Assembly: GCF_021869535.1 (NCBI RefSeq)
Contig: NW_026262723.1
Span: 84,198,324 to 84,262,323 of the forward strand
Direction: 5' to 3'
Length of the DNA stretch: 64,000 nucleotides
Source of the DNA: Mytilus californianus
Taxonomy: Eukaryota > Mollusca > Bivalvia > Mytilida > Mytilidae
How positions within the stretch are numbered: the first letter of the stretch is position 1; the number at the start of each line of letters is the position of its first letter. The position numbers and the translations under genes are program-made. This document shows positions 55,301 to 61,745 of this stretch, one piece after another. The notes under the pieces are model-generated. The model had not been told where the DNA came from and ran no database searches. It saw only the letters and a list, made by a program, of their open reading frames with translations.

Positions 55301-56880
55301 GATGATAATGTTGAGAAACCTATATCATATTTTTCTAAGAAATTAGATAAACATCAGAAAAATTATTCGACTATTGAAAAAGAGTGTTTTGCACTGTGTC
55401 TGCACTTAAACATTTTGATATATATTTAAATCCTACTGTGTATCCTATTCTTGTTTATACTGATCATAATCCTCTCACCTTCATACATAAAATGAGAAAC
55501 AAGAACCAGAGGTTGACTAGGTGGAGTTTATTGTTACAGGAATATGATGTTATTGTAAAACATATTAAAGGTAAAGATAATGTAATAGCAGATGCTTTAT
55601 CTAGAACTTATTAAAACACTTTGTATATACTATGTATTTTTGTACATATTATTCATGAAAAGTTTAAGGGGGAGGTGCTATGATATTGTAACTATCATAT
55701 TTATGTAGTTGGTTTAATTTGTTTTGTGTGGCCTGAGAATGTTTACCTTATATTTTTTTGTATTGTGTACAAAATAATACGGATTGTGTTACAACTATGC
55801 AGTTTAGAAATAACTAGAACAATCATTGATACTCATGGAATGATTATAACTTTCTATTTCACTTACATAACGTTTCCAGAAAGATTATAACAAAAGATGC
55901 GTAATTTAAACATCTACAGTTATCTATAGAACGTTCCGTTACAAGTATTTATATGCAGACCCTTAAGTTTGACATAGACTTAGACATGGACATCGATAGA
56001 CATTAATATTCTCAGCAGTTGGATTGACACTTTTATTTACAATACATCATACTAGATTGTGACCTATTGGACGTAATATTCTGTGTGGATTCCCGAGAAG
56101 ATTTCCGGATAAAGTAAAGATAAAAGATTGAATTGGACTCATATTTTGACAGTTAAGTTGACATTACTATTTGTGTAATACCTCTTGTAAACTTGTGTAT
56201 AACAAATTTTGTTAAATTTTATTATTGATTTGTGTCTTTTGTTGGCTACAATTAAAAGTCGATTTTTTAACAGAAGTTAATGAAAGGCAAACATCAAAAG
56301 AGACAAAATATAGTATAAGGACAATGAACAAGGTTAAGCAACACAAACCATTTACCTTATAACATTCTTCACTTTGTGATAAAATGTTAATGGCGATGTC
56401 CGATGTTATGGTAACTACTGCATTGTCTATTGGGATGCTGGAATCATCCCGATACTTATTTCCAAAAGACAGACTTTTTACTCCTCTATCGAACAATGCT
56501 AACACTACAAAACATTGAAGTTGTTAAAGTTTGTATATTAACTGATTAACAATACATGGAGCAGTTGTGAGTCGCGTTTTCCCACAATTCTGCAGAATGT
56601 GTATGCATATAGAACAGAAACTGTCTACACGTAAGGTACAACTGAGATTATTTGAAACAATAGTGTATCTTCATTTCTTCCAGCTAGCTTGTGTTACATG
56701 TAAACACACACGAACAACTGTACATATTCGCGCAAAGACATTACCAGATAAGTTTGTTTTTTTCTTATTCTTTACTTAAAAAACACCAACCTTAAAACTT
56801 TAAAGCATTATAATGTTTGACTAAAATACCATAAAATTGTTTATAGTTTGCTTACAGATAAGAATGATTCGACATGTCAT
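31138..56880 (-). CDS. HGSNAT: Heparan-alpha-glucosaminide N-acetyltransferase, 17 exons
   Basis: HGSNAT transfers acetyl from cytosolic acetyl-CoA across the lysosomal membrane to terminal glucosamine of heparan sulfate. Seventeen minus-strand exons join in phase to 1860 bases, 619 residues (human is about 635-663, from memory). Residues 1-22 ([14 protein letters not shown]...) form a signal peptide. Residues ~10-137 form the lumenal domain with EECYKC at the exon 2/3 junction. A first membrane segment lies near 138-156, and the catalytic multi-pass domain runs from [10 protein letters not shown] (~232) to the C-terminus. His263 precedes [19 protein letters not shown] and probably corresponds to the acetyl-accepting His. 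[27 protein letters not shown] and [16 protein letters not shown] are family signatures. All junctions are GT-AG. A second paralogue ends at 63193. Confidence 0.94.
32045..32157 (-). CDS. HGSNAT: HGSNAT exon 16
   Basis: Encodes [20 protein letters not shown] then [13 protein letters not shown], a membrane helix followed by the (G/N)xPFxYPG motif. Donor CCCAG|GTAAGT. Confidence 0.93.
32213..32366. repeat. Interspersed repeat with GCGGATCC / ATCCGCCCCTG ends
   Basis: GTTGCGGATCCATGGGG at the left and CTGTATCCGCCCCTGAGAT at the right form imperfect inverted ends. A relative lies at 44370-44620. Located in HGSNAT intron 15. Confidence 0.55.
32383..32531 (-). repeat. Minus-strand copy of the 1098-1288 repeat
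   Basis: Contains GGGTGCGGGATTATCTCGCT, GGTGGCCTTCGGCTGTTTTC and TTGTTGTCTCTTTGACACA. Located in HGSNAT intron 15. Confidence 0.7.
32743..32813 (-). CDS. HGSNAT: HGSNAT exon 15
   Basis: Encodes [20 protein letters not shown] then KNL, completed to NKNLW by exon 16. [14 protein letters not shown] is highly conserved. Donor TTATG|GTAATG. Confidence 0.93.
33157..34104. repeat. ~43-bp minisatellite carrying repeated splice-donor motifs
   Basis: About 20 units of CTTACCAAAACAAATCCCTT then ATGTACATGGTAAAGTTGTA on the plus strand. On the gene strand each unit reads TTTGTTTTG|GTAAGCC, near identical to the true exon 14 junction (ATTGTTTTG|GTAAGCC). At least eight units keep GTAAG. The array directly adjoins the exon. 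Confidence 0.9.
34105..34179 (-). CDS. HGSNAT: HGSNAT exon 14, donor abutting a minisatellite
   Basis: Encodes [20 protein letters not shown] then WGIVL. Strong acceptor TTTTTTTCAG. The donor TTTTG|GTAAGCC is also the start of the first minisatellite unit (33157-34104), so the splice site itself lies in tandemly repeated sequence. Confidence 0.9.
34657..34743 (-). CDS. HGSNAT: HGSNAT exon 13
   Basis: Encodes [20 protein letters not shown] then [16 protein letters not shown] and FLGLQ match the family. Donor CTACAA|GTAAGA. Confidence 0.92.
35086..35212 (-). CDS. HGSNAT: HGSNAT exon 12
   Basis: Encodes [20 protein letters not shown] then [16 protein letters not shown], the most conserved lumenal loop. 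Two AGs lie side by side at the acceptor; phase with exon 11 selects the first (exon starting at 35212). Confidence 0.93.
35342..36187. mobile_element. 846-bp TIR element packed with ACAAAA/TTTTGT palindromes
   Basis: The terminal inverted repeats TACGGGGCGCCGAA are exact at both ends, followed by YGGGACT. CGATA flanks both sides (35337-35341 and 36188-36192). The interior is made of dozens of ACAAAATTGACTTTTGT-type palindromes in varied spacing, with a longer inverted pair around 35550-35582 and another around 35890-35945. No coding capacity. It lies in HGSNAT intron 11. Confidence 0.85.
36620..36738 (-). CDS. HGSNAT: HGSNAT exon 11
   Basis: Encodes [19 protein letters not shown] then LLPVRGCE, a membrane helix followed by the conserved LPVxGC motif. 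Donor GAAAA|GTATGT. Confidence 0.92.
36905..37290 (+). repeat. Repeat-like block with a 116-codon ORF
   Basis: The ORF at 36919-37269 has no recognisable domain but includes a Cys-rich stretch ([20 protein letters not shown]). The sequence ATCCAGTGGCAACCACTTTA and ATTCAGGACGAAAACTAAAT is, to my memory, part of a Mytilus repeat. I treat the ORF as repeat-derived. Confidence 0.4.
37541..37595 (-). repeat. 5' tip of the AAGAAGATGTGG repeat, minus strand
   Basis: GTCTCTTGTGGAAAGTTTTC then TTGGCAATCATACCACATCT TCTT. It is truncated and directly abuts the inverted-repeat element starting at ~37600. Confidence 0.65.
37600..38974. mobile_element. 1.4-kb inverted-repeat element (ATCTATGG subrepeats)
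   Basis: The left end ATATATGTAGGACTCAAATC and the right end GATTTGAGTCCTACATATAT are inverted copies extending ~80-100 bp, built of repeated AATCTATGGCAGATT and GGAACCCACCATAG motifs. The interior holds a short ORF and CT-rich DNA without a recognisable transposase. TA-rich flanks hide the target duplication. It lies in HGSNAT intron 10. Confidence 0.75.
38975..39460. other. Remainder of HGSNAT intron 10
   Basis: AT-rich, with GAATACAGAA-type short repeats near 39030-39190. No gene seen. Confidence 0.4.
39461..39567 (-). CDS. HGSNAT: HGSNAT exon 10
   Basis: Encodes [20 protein letters not shown], with the conserved RIPGVLQR signature, and a membrane helix. Acceptor TTTTCAG, donor TACG|GTAATT. 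The intron upstream holds two large inverted-repeat elements. Confidence 0.92.
39878..41803. mobile_element. CACTA-like non-autonomous element with long TIRs
   Basis: The ends CACTACA...TGTAGTG are flanked by ATA on both sides (39875-39877 and 41804-41806). The inverted arms are roughly 300 bp and made of repeated GTCTGAACCATACTCGACC units (CAGTCGAGTATGG in the other orientation). CACTA ends, a 3-bp duplication and repetitive subterminal arms are hallmarks of the EnSpm/CACTA superfamily. The ~1.3-kb interior is AT-rich with no transposase. The minus-strand SSMVQTR-repeat ORF at 39880-40176 is just the arm translated. Confidence 0.75.
41925..42016 (+). repeat. CGTCTGGCGTAC-family repeat, left part (host of insertion)
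   Basis: ATTCGAGCGTCACTGGTGAG then CGTCTGGCGTACAAAATTT and ATCCTGGTATCTA. The repeat resumes at 45526 (ATCTATGATGAGTT), so the 3.5-kb element inserted into it. Confidence 0.7.
42786..43225 (+). repeat. Near full-length AAGAAGATGTGG mussel repeat
   Basis: The best preserved copy: AAGAAGATGTGGTGTGATTG, CGCCGTACGGCCTTCAAC, AACTAACGGCCTAATTTATG, GGGTTAAACATCTTAGCGGG, to GATACAAATAGAAATACATC. Nested in the 3.5-kb element. Confidence 0.8.
43425..43502 (-). repeat. AAGAAGATGTGG repeat fragment, minus strand
   Basis: GGAGAGTTGTCTCATTGGCA then CATACCACATCTTCTT. It faces a plus-strand tip at 43265, giving a head-to-head pair. Confidence 0.65.
43618..43757. mobile_element. Hairpin (MITE-like) repeat
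   Basis: CATGCCATGCTCTACGCTCA and TGAGCATTGAGCATGGCATG are inverted, as are TTTTAACATAGGTAGGCATT and AATGCCTTCCTATGTTAAAA. It folds over ~50-bp arms. Nested in the 3.5-kb element. Confidence 0.75.
43862..44275 (+). repeat. Diverged AAGAAGATGTGG repeat lacking its 5' tip
   Basis: AATGAGACAGCTTTCCATCA through ACCGTATGGCATCCAACAAT to AAAAAGGCTTAACTCATTT, with a C-rich expansion at 44161-44180. Confidence 0.65.
44370..44620. repeat. GTGGCGGATCCAGG repeat with long poly-C
   Basis: AGTGGCGGATCCAGGGG on the left, a C tract at about 44406-44440, and CTCGGTCCGCCCTTGC on the right. Related to 32213-32366. The Pro-rich ORF over it is an artefact of the C tract. Confidence 0.6.
45573..45724 (-). CDS. 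HGSNAT: HGSNAT exon 9
   Basis: Encodes [17 protein letters not shown] through [18 protein letters not shown]. Together with exon 8 it gives FPWFVFIMG. Donor TTCGT|GTAAGT. Confidence 0.92.
46111..46218 (-). CDS. HGSNAT: HGSNAT exon 8: putative catalytic His
   Basis: Encodes [19 protein letters not shown] then [16 protein letters not shown]. The His (residue 263) lies in the lumenal loop where I recall the acetylated His of the human enzyme. Acceptor TTTCTTCAG, donor CCATG|GTAGGT. Confidence 0.93.
46659..46685 (+). repeat. Uninterrupted run of 27 G
   Basis: A 27-base G homopolymer in HGSNAT intron 7, about 155 bp from the exon 7 donor (46837). On the transcript strand it is poly-C. A run of C (46767-46776) lies ~80 bp away and could pair with it. 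Confidence 0.9.
46837..47021 (-). CDS. HGSNAT: HGSNAT exon 7: linker to the catalytic domain
   Basis: Ends [12 protein letters not shown] across the donor AGAGG|GTAAGG, the conserved start of the catalytic domain. The 5' boundary is less certain: acceptor TTAATTAAG at 47022 keeps phase 0, but GCAACACAG further in (phase 0, starting at AATCTTCAAG) is an alternative. Confidence 0.75.
47474..47534 (-). CDS. HGSNAT: HGSNAT exon 6: cytosolic linker
   Basis: Encodes [20 protein letters not shown], a hydrophilic stretch after the first helix. The acceptor has a strong T tract (TTTTTTTCAG), and the donor is ATCAG|GTAAAA. Confidence 0.85.
47535..48308. other. HGSNAT intron 5, no other feature seen
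   Basis: AT-rich intron DNA without recognisable repeats or genes. Confidence 0.45.
48309..48378 (-). CDS. HGSNAT: HGSNAT exon 5: first transmembrane segment
   Basis: Encodes [18 protein letters not shown], a clear membrane helix linking the lumenal domain to the membrane domain. Donor TATTG|GTGAGT. Confidence 0.88.
48379..49161. other. HGSNAT intron 4, no other feature seen
   Basis: AT-rich intron DNA without recognisable repeats or genes. Confidence 0.45.
49162..49280 (-). CDS. HGSNAT: HGSNAT exon 4
   Basis: Encodes [20 protein letters not shown] and a CSVQL strand of the lumenal domain. Acceptor ATTTTCAG, donor CATTG|GTATTC. NVTA is a potential N-glycosylation site. Confidence 0.88.
49470..49585 (-). 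CDS. HGSNAT: HGSNAT exon 3
   Basis: Acceptor ATTTTGTAG, phase 0 after exon 2. The join yields EECYKCFLLPL, matching the family pattern at the same place. The donor is TGCAG|GTAATTT. Confidence 0.88.
50042..50766 (+). repeat. 5' LTR (725 bp, with nested MITE)
   Basis: Starts TGTTGTGATATTGTAACTA and ends GTCGTAACA. It is 128 bp longer than the 3' LTR, almost wholly explained by a 118-bp inserted element plus a 9-bp duplication (50355-50490). Other differences from the 3' LTR are scattered substitutions and small indels. Confidence 0.9.
50364..50481. mobile_element. 118-bp MULE-like MITE inside the 5' LTR
   Basis: The ends TAGTCCAAATAATATGACGT and ACGTCATAATTATTTGGACTA-type sequence are inverted. 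GGACATCGA flanks both sides (50355-50363 and 50482-50490) and occurs once at the same place in the 3' LTR. The whole element folds (CTGTGAC...GTCACAG centre). Same family as 15047-15199. Confidence 0.88.
50772..50782 (+). other. Primer-binding site, tRNA-Pro-like
   Basis: TGGGGGCTCGT begins 5 bases after the 5' LTR. It matches the first 11 bases of the tRNA-Pro primer site as known for gammaretroviruses, then diverges. Confidence 0.7.
50856..52240 (+). pseudogene. gag region, broken
   Basis: ATG at 50856 opens an N-terminal segment ([17 protein letters not shown]) and a Glu/Lys-rich coiled coil (KQLE repeats) with stops near 51147 and 51299. A capsid-like part follows (KNIRLVPRF, then [36 protein letters not shown]), split over two frames, ending at another stop (51769). 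A CCHC zinc knuckle, CX2CX4HX4C, is at 52071-52112. The long Ser-rich minus-strand ORF at 50849-51511 is an antisense shadow of the coiled coil. Confidence 0.8.
52241..52848 (+). pseudogene. Aspartic protease region
   Basis: Carries [12 protein letters not shown] (the D-T-G active-site triad at about 52322-52332), [16 protein letters not shown], and [12 protein letters not shown] (the ILG-like motif). It is in a different frame from the zinc knuckle. Confidence 0.8.
52860..54080 (+). pseudogene. Integrase region, upstream of RT
   Basis: The HHCC zinc-binding module ([10 protein letters not shown]...CKSCHICQ) is followed by the core with LIDCVGPLP (first Asp), SDQGSNF in a second frame (second Asp), and the third acidic residue in MERFHQTLK after a stop at 53537. 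A C-terminal module with [11 protein letters not shown] follows another in-frame stop at 53941. At least two frame changes separate these parts. Confidence 0.85.
54085..55100 (+). pseudogene. Reverse transcriptase region
   Basis: Contains [53 protein letters not shown] (first catalytic Asp), then after a frame change [14 protein letters not shown]. The usual YxDD box reads DIDD ([11 protein letters not shown]), so the Tyr is replaced. [15 protein letters not shown] marks the connection region. Confidence 0.88.
55101..55613 (+). pseudogene. RNase H region
   Basis: [18 protein letters not shown] (first Asp), [10 protein letters not shown] and [12 protein letters not shown] (Glu) are in one frame. 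After a frame change come [11 protein letters not shown] (Asp) and the conserved end [12 protein letters not shown], followed by TAA. It is the last domain before the polypurine tract. Confidence 0.88.
55666..55675 (+). other. Polypurine tract
   Basis: AAGGGGGAGG lies immediately before the 3' LTR (TGCTATGATATTG). Confidence 0.8.
55676..56272 (+). repeat. 3' LTR (597 bp)
   Basis: TGCTATGATATTGTAAC to TTTTTTAACA, matching the 5' LTR apart from the nested MITE and scattered changes (for example a CTGG-containing stretch before the end is shorter here). The single GGACATCGA at ~55987 shows the empty site of the MITE. Confidence 0.9.
56356..56504 (-). CDS. HGSNAT: HGSNAT exon 2
   Basis: Acceptor TTTTGTAG, donor AAG|GTAAATG. 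It encodes the rest of the signal peptide and the start of the lumenal domain, ending [10 protein letters not shown]. The SEECY motif is conserved in vertebrate HGSNAT. The intron that follows holds the LTR retrotransposon. Confidence 0.9.
56856..56880 (-). CDS. HGSNAT: HGSNAT exon 1: start and signal peptide
   Basis: Eight codons (MTCRIILI) plus one base, then T|GTAAGC. Joined to exon 2 the peptide reads [16 protein letters not shown], a good h-region. No other nearby exon supplies a Met with the required phase. Upstream in frame there is no ATG for at least 45 bases. Confidence 0.75.
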
Positions 56881-57510
56881 CTCTATTACATCAAATATCC
56901 ATTCAATTGATAATATATATTTCAACAAACTAACTTATTTGTGATATTCGGACAAATTTCAACCTGATAACGAGAAATAGATTAACCCCTATCAGTAGAT
57001 AAATCATGAAAGATAACATATTATTTTATTAAATATTATTCTTAATACATTTTACTAGATTAGAATGAGACATACAAGCGGAACAAGGGATGGCTTGGCT
57101 GATTTGGGATGACCCCCTCCATTTCTAGGTTGTGTGAGTGTATGTATGTGTTCGGGGCAAGACTATGCTTCAGTCGAAAATTTTGATAAAATCAGCATGC
57201 GTTGTACGATACTGTATAATTCACATTAGTATTTACTTATAAATGGTTTTTCATTTGTGCAAAAATAATTACTCCCCCCTCCCTTTATATCATTCTAGTC
57301 TCACCGTCACTATTGTTACTGGATGGCGTTAAAGAATTCAGATGAAACTGATACAACTCAAGATAAATACTGCGGCGCCCGAAATAATAAAACAACTTGT
57401 TACGGAAGAAATAAAACTTGTCCGTAAATATCAGATATGGTAACAAATTATGCTTTTTATATAAAATTCTAAAATCCGGTATAAAATGTAATCACATACG
57501 CTTTAAATAT
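56881..57510. promoter_or_regulatory. 5' flank of HGSNAT
   Basis: AT-rich DNA upstream of the proposed exon 1. I see no convincing core promoter motif. The 5' UTR, and possibly an upstream non-coding exon, must lie here or beyond. Confidence 0.3.
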
Positions 57511-57690
57511 AGAAATAAGGAGATGTGATTTGATTGCTAATGACTGGGACAAAGTTCTATATCCAACAAAGACCAAATTACCAGGATGTAAACAACTCCA
57601 GTTCATACATATGGACTTCAACAATGAGCGAAATCTATACCGTGTATAAGCCATAAAAGGCTCCGACAATGAAAAAAAAATAATATATTT
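57511..57690 (+). repeat. Strongly diverged AAGAAGATGTGG repeat
   Basis: AAATAAGGAGATGTGATTTG, AAAGACCAAATTACCAGG, TTCAACAATGAGCGAAATCT, CATAAAAGGCTCCGACAATG: the same order as the other copies with many substitutions. Confidence 0.6.
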
Positions 57691-57769
57691 CCAATAAAAA
57701 TAGACATTGCCATGCCCCAAAAGAAAATCGAAGAAAAGACAAACCAAAAATAACAATACATTACACAAA

Positions 57770-58045
57770 AACTTAAGATTCGACCAAAACCCCGAGGGTG
57801 ATCTCAGGTGTTACAGAAAAGTTTGCGGTTCCTGTTCCACTCGAGGAAAAGAGGAAGGGATTGTGGGTAAAACAAGTGGGACATACCCGTGGTCATCTGT
57901 GACACAGATATTCCATAACGGTCAACCAACTCACGATTTCGTCCGTAAATCTAACGAAGGGATGACTTCAACTTATCATTTGGAAGTCTTGGTGCAATAG
58001 TTTCCTCTTTCAATGAAGTGGGGATACGAAACACAAGCCCAGTAA
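57770..58045 (+). repeat. Relative of the 30200-30480 repeat
   Basis: Shares GGTCATCTGTGACACAGATA and adjoining sequence with the copy near 30395-30420. The overlapping 97-codon ORF is repeat-derived. Confidence 0.55.
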
Positions 58046-58515
58046 TAGCGTATCAACTGAGAAATATACACTCCAAATGCAGGCTCTGCTTGAATGATGC
58101 TGCACAGAAATGGAGAGTGCATAATCATTGAAATCACTTCTTTAATCTAAATATTTAGTTCTAAACCGACCTTCATTGTCAATTTCTATCATTGAGATAG
58201 ATACTCTTAACATTGCCTCTTCTACCAAAATTTTTAAAATATAAAGTAACTATCCTTATTTTTTAAAGGAATATTAGAATGAGTATTTTTCAATGTTCTC
58301 AGATGAAAAAGCAAAGTCAACAAAGGTTAAGAAAGCTGGTTTCTGAATTCAATAAGTGCGGGCATTCTTTGGTTTTATTTAGTATTGTTCTGCGTTCATC
58401 AGTTATTAGTTGTCTCAGTAGCTTTTTTTCTAAACGGACTTTTATTGTACATTCTTCTGTGTAATTTGAAATGACGTTGGATAAAATAAATAGTAATTTT
58501 TGAAATATTGAATGT

Positions 58516-58990
58516 CAGACAAATTGAAAACTAAACAAGAGTGCACTAAAAAAGCTGAAATAATTGAAAAATTGACCTTATTTTGCTTAATTTTTCGAAA
58601 GCATTCGATTAAGTCCCTCATGAGAGACTACTCTATAAAGAGGAGTACTATGGTATCAGCGGGCCAACACTCCAGTGGATAAGGGATTTTGTAAGCTCCA
58701 GAAATCATATATAAGAGTCGTTGTGGATGGTAACACATCTCACACTGCGCGGTCCCCTGTCCAATCAGGAGTACCACAGGGTAGTGTGCTTGTGCCACTC
58801 ATGTTCCTACTGTTTATCAACGACCTACCGGACTACGTACATTCATCAACAGTTCGTTTATTTGCAGATGACTGCGTACTGTACAGAAGGATCCAAAATG
58901 ATGCAGACTCAAAACTACTACAAGAAGACATGAACAACTTGTTCAGATGGGAATCTGATTGGCAAATGGTAAAATATTACTATGAAATGA
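58516..58990 (+). pseudogene. LINE reverse transcriptase fragment
   Basis: Begins near FSKAFD, followed by a stop and VPHERLLYK-like sequence. It then has IRVVVDGNTSHTARSPVQSG, VPQGSVLVPLMFLLFINDLP and TVRLFADDCVLYRR. The FADD box is intact, and LLQEDMNNLFRWESDWQM closes the palm. Both ends are missing and there are stops upstream, so it is a truncated copy. It is better preserved than the copies at 3710 and 17281. Confidence 0.8.
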
Positions 58991-59086
58991 GGTCAAAGGT
59001 AGGTGAAGTCTGTATCGTGACTTGTTTACCTTACGATTATTTAGATCAAACTATATATATCCACAACGGAAAAAAAATCAGAAAAT

Positions 59087-59246
59087 AGAAAATTCTTTAG
59101 CAAGTTTTACTAAACTGCTAGAACCATTAAAGTTGTTGTCAAATTCGAAGCACATGCGCCATCTGATGCAAGATATGGAGTTGTCTGCTCTTCTACCTTC
59201 TGAAATAAAAAAATATAGCATCTGTGTGTCTCTCATTCTGGGCATC
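59087..59246 (+). other. Unrecognised open stretch, possible exon
   Basis: The translation ENSLASFTKLLEPLKLLSNS then KHMRHLMQDMELSALLPS has no domain I recognise. It could start after AG at 59088 and end at CTCAG|GCAAGT (a rare GC-type donor). There is no supporting neighbour. Confidence 0.2.
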
Positions 59247-59531
59247 ATCTCAGGCAAGTAGATAAAAACTAATGTACCCTTTGGAGATATAGTATTTTCA
59301 GATCCAGAATTTTTCTTTGTTTTGTCTTCCAGAATATGTCCATTGGAATTTTTGTCTTAGAGTGATTTTAAGCATTTACAGATCCTTCTCATTGTAACCC
59401 TAAAAATAGAATTGTCAACAAAGAAATAACTAGTTCTGCATGTATGATTACTCCTATGACCACAAAATAGTCTGATGACGAGAGTTGTAGAATATGCATC
59501 AATGAGACAGCAACCCAACAATACAAATATC

Positions 59532-60722
59532 ATTAAACAAGAGGTGCTTAAAGCCTAAAACGCTCACCTGTTAAAAATATGCAATTTTGGTATTTATTGT
59601 TATCTTTATTGCAATAAGTTATGCTTGCTAATTTGTAGATCATGTATTGATAAAAATTTTTACAGTTTCTACATATCTATTTATACTTAAAAGATTTTCG
59701 AAACGATTAGCAAAAACACACAAATTAGTAAAAACATACAAATTAGTAAAAAACAGTCATCATTTAAGGGCAATAACTCCCTAAAGAGCCATCCAATGAT
59801 TTTGGTCATATTGAAATTTTTGAAGATCTTGTACTGCTGATCATTTTTGCTTTTACATATTCTTCCTGTGTAATGTATTAAAGTTTTTGAGATAATAGGA
59901 AAAAAAAACCTAAAATAAGTAAAAAATTATCATCTTATAACTTTTTTGAAAATAGCAAGGAGATAGATCTGTAGAATTTTTCCTTATGTCAGAATTTTTT
60001 CTACCTATCATGGTTTTCAAGATACAAGACAATAAATGTATTTTACCCTTATGTTTTATTTAAGCCATAGTGTCCATGTTTGTTGATAGACAGGAAGAAA
60101 AAAAACACTTCCTTTAACCTAGATACTCTAAGGATCATTCAGTAAAAAAAAGAATACCCCCGCTCAGGCTAGCTTATAATACGTGAAAATACTTTTCAGA
60201 GCATTTGATATCACTGCTAGTTAGAGTGCAAAAACAAAACAAAAAGTTATAAAGGGGCATAACTCTAGAGCGGTAAGTGACACACTGCCCAAATTTCAAT
60301 TCTGTCTGCAAGTTTTCGTTCTAAGCATGGTGTATGAGTTTCATAGAATTTGGATGAGTAAAACTTCTGTTATAGTGCAGAATGACAGAGGGAAGAACGG
60401 ATGGACAGTCAAGGGTAACACTTAATGCTCCTTCGCCTAGCCCCAGGAGCATAAAAAAGTATAACAAAAATACCAAACTCCAAGGCAAATTCAAAAAGGG
60501 GCAGTCCATAAAAACTGACAAAATCAAACGCTATCAATCAACGGAGCAAGTGAAAAACAACTGCCATATTCCTGACTTGGTAAAGGCATCTTCCAAAGAG
60601 TAGTTTCGTTGAATTGGTCTGGGTGATTCAGAGAAAAATAGGAAAAAAAATTACAATGACAAAGACAACGATTGTGGATACCAAGTGATCACATGGCCCA
60701 TAGGACTAGGTGAGCTTAAAAA
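59532..60722 (+). repeat. Hairpin-ended element (CGCTCACCTG...AGGTGAGC)
   Basis: Starts AACAAGAGGTGCTTAAAGCC and AACGCTCACCTG; ends GGACTAGGTGAGCTTAAAAA. GCTCACCT and AGGTGAGC are inverted near-terminal arms. The body includes AGGGCAATAACTCCCTAAAG-type sequence and two other repeats (60240-60456, 60466-60590). Confidence 0.65.
60240..60456 (+). repeat. Short relative of the 11235-11889 element
   Basis: AAAGGGGCATAACTCTAGAG and GTATGAGTTTCATAGAATTT, then CACTTAATGCTCCTTCGCC and CCAGGAGCATAAAAAA. The TGCTCCT...AGGAGCA terminal stem replaces the TGCCCCC...GGGGGCA stem of the other copy. Confidence 0.65.
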
Positions 60723-61745
60723 ATATCTATAGGTACTGTCTTCAACAATACTGTAAATTCAGAAATTATTGCATGCATTTATTATTGTGATTGTTGAAAA
60801 ATTACCAAAAATGTGAGTTTAACTATTGCGAATTTTGGAAAAGCTACATACAGATAGATATATTTATTTGATATCAGAAACTACTCAAGTAGTCTCGTCA
60901 TTTGCATTAATAAAAACCTCGCAATAATTTCTGAATTTACATTAGATAGGTGTCTATGTCTCACTATGGCAGCACTAGTTACTCAAAGTAAACAAAAGTT
61001 GTAAGAACATTTTGACCATGACTATCAAGGATCTAATACCAATTACAAATTCCCTGAATGATAAATACAGCAAACGACTTAGAAGAGGGGCACAAACAGT
61101 GTGGCAAGGCTTTGTTCAGTTTTAAGATATGCTAGTACATATTAACATGGATGAAAATACTGAGACACAGTAATATTCTGGACAGACTTTTATATATAAA
61201 ATAAGTTTTGTCTATATTTGGGAATCATAAGATCTATGTAAAATTCATTCATATACTACTAAAAACCTTCTACCATGAGAAATAAAAATCTGAACTCTAA
61301 ACACTTAGGATGCAACTATAAATTCTACAAATAATGACAAGATAAGCAAGTAAGCAAAGCAAATTTCATTCATTTAATAACATATTTATACTGTAATTGT
61401 TTTTAGTTATAAATAGAATAAAACACATTTTTCTTCATATTAGCACATATATAAATATTAAATACAAAAGCATCTCAAATCCCTTCCTTCATGTCTCATA
61501 AACACCCATATTAAGATGACGAATATATATACAATTTAATCTTTCCTTGAAACTCATTGGAATAACTATGATTTATATCTTTGCCCTGTAAAATCAGGTT
61601 CAACAGACCAGTTTCATTCAAATACCTGTACTAAGTCAGGACTAAGACACTTAATTAAGAAATTGTTCCCCTGAGGATTGTTTACAATATTAAGTTTAAC
61701 TTATCAAATCATGAAAGCACTTCATAAATTATCATTATTGATTAC
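60723..61745. other. Intergenic AT-rich DNA
   Basis: A short inverted pair (TAAATTCAGAAATTATTGC near 60753 and GCAATAATTTCTGAATTTAC near 60931) is present. No gene seen. Confidence 0.4.

Larger units (their letters stand above)
50042..56272 (+). mobile_element. Gmr1-like Ty3/gypsy LTR retrotransposon, decayed
   Basis: Two LTRs (TGTTG...AACA and TGCTA...AACA) are flanked by GAAG (50038-50041 and 56273-56276). Internal order is PBS, gag with zinc knuckle, aspartic protease, integrase, reverse transcriptase, RNase H, PPT. Integrase lying before RT is the Ty1/copia-like order known for the Gmr1 clade of Ty3/gypsy elements; standard gypsy has RT-RNase H-integrase. No envelope-like ORF was seen. 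Every domain is broken by stops or frame changes, so it cannot act on its own. It sits in HGSNAT intron 2, opposite to the host gene. Confidence 0.9.

Noticed and set aside
56567..56779. 70-codon plus-strand ORF as a possible separate gene
   Set aside because: It lies in HGSNAT intron 1 in the opposite direction and has no domain or splice support.
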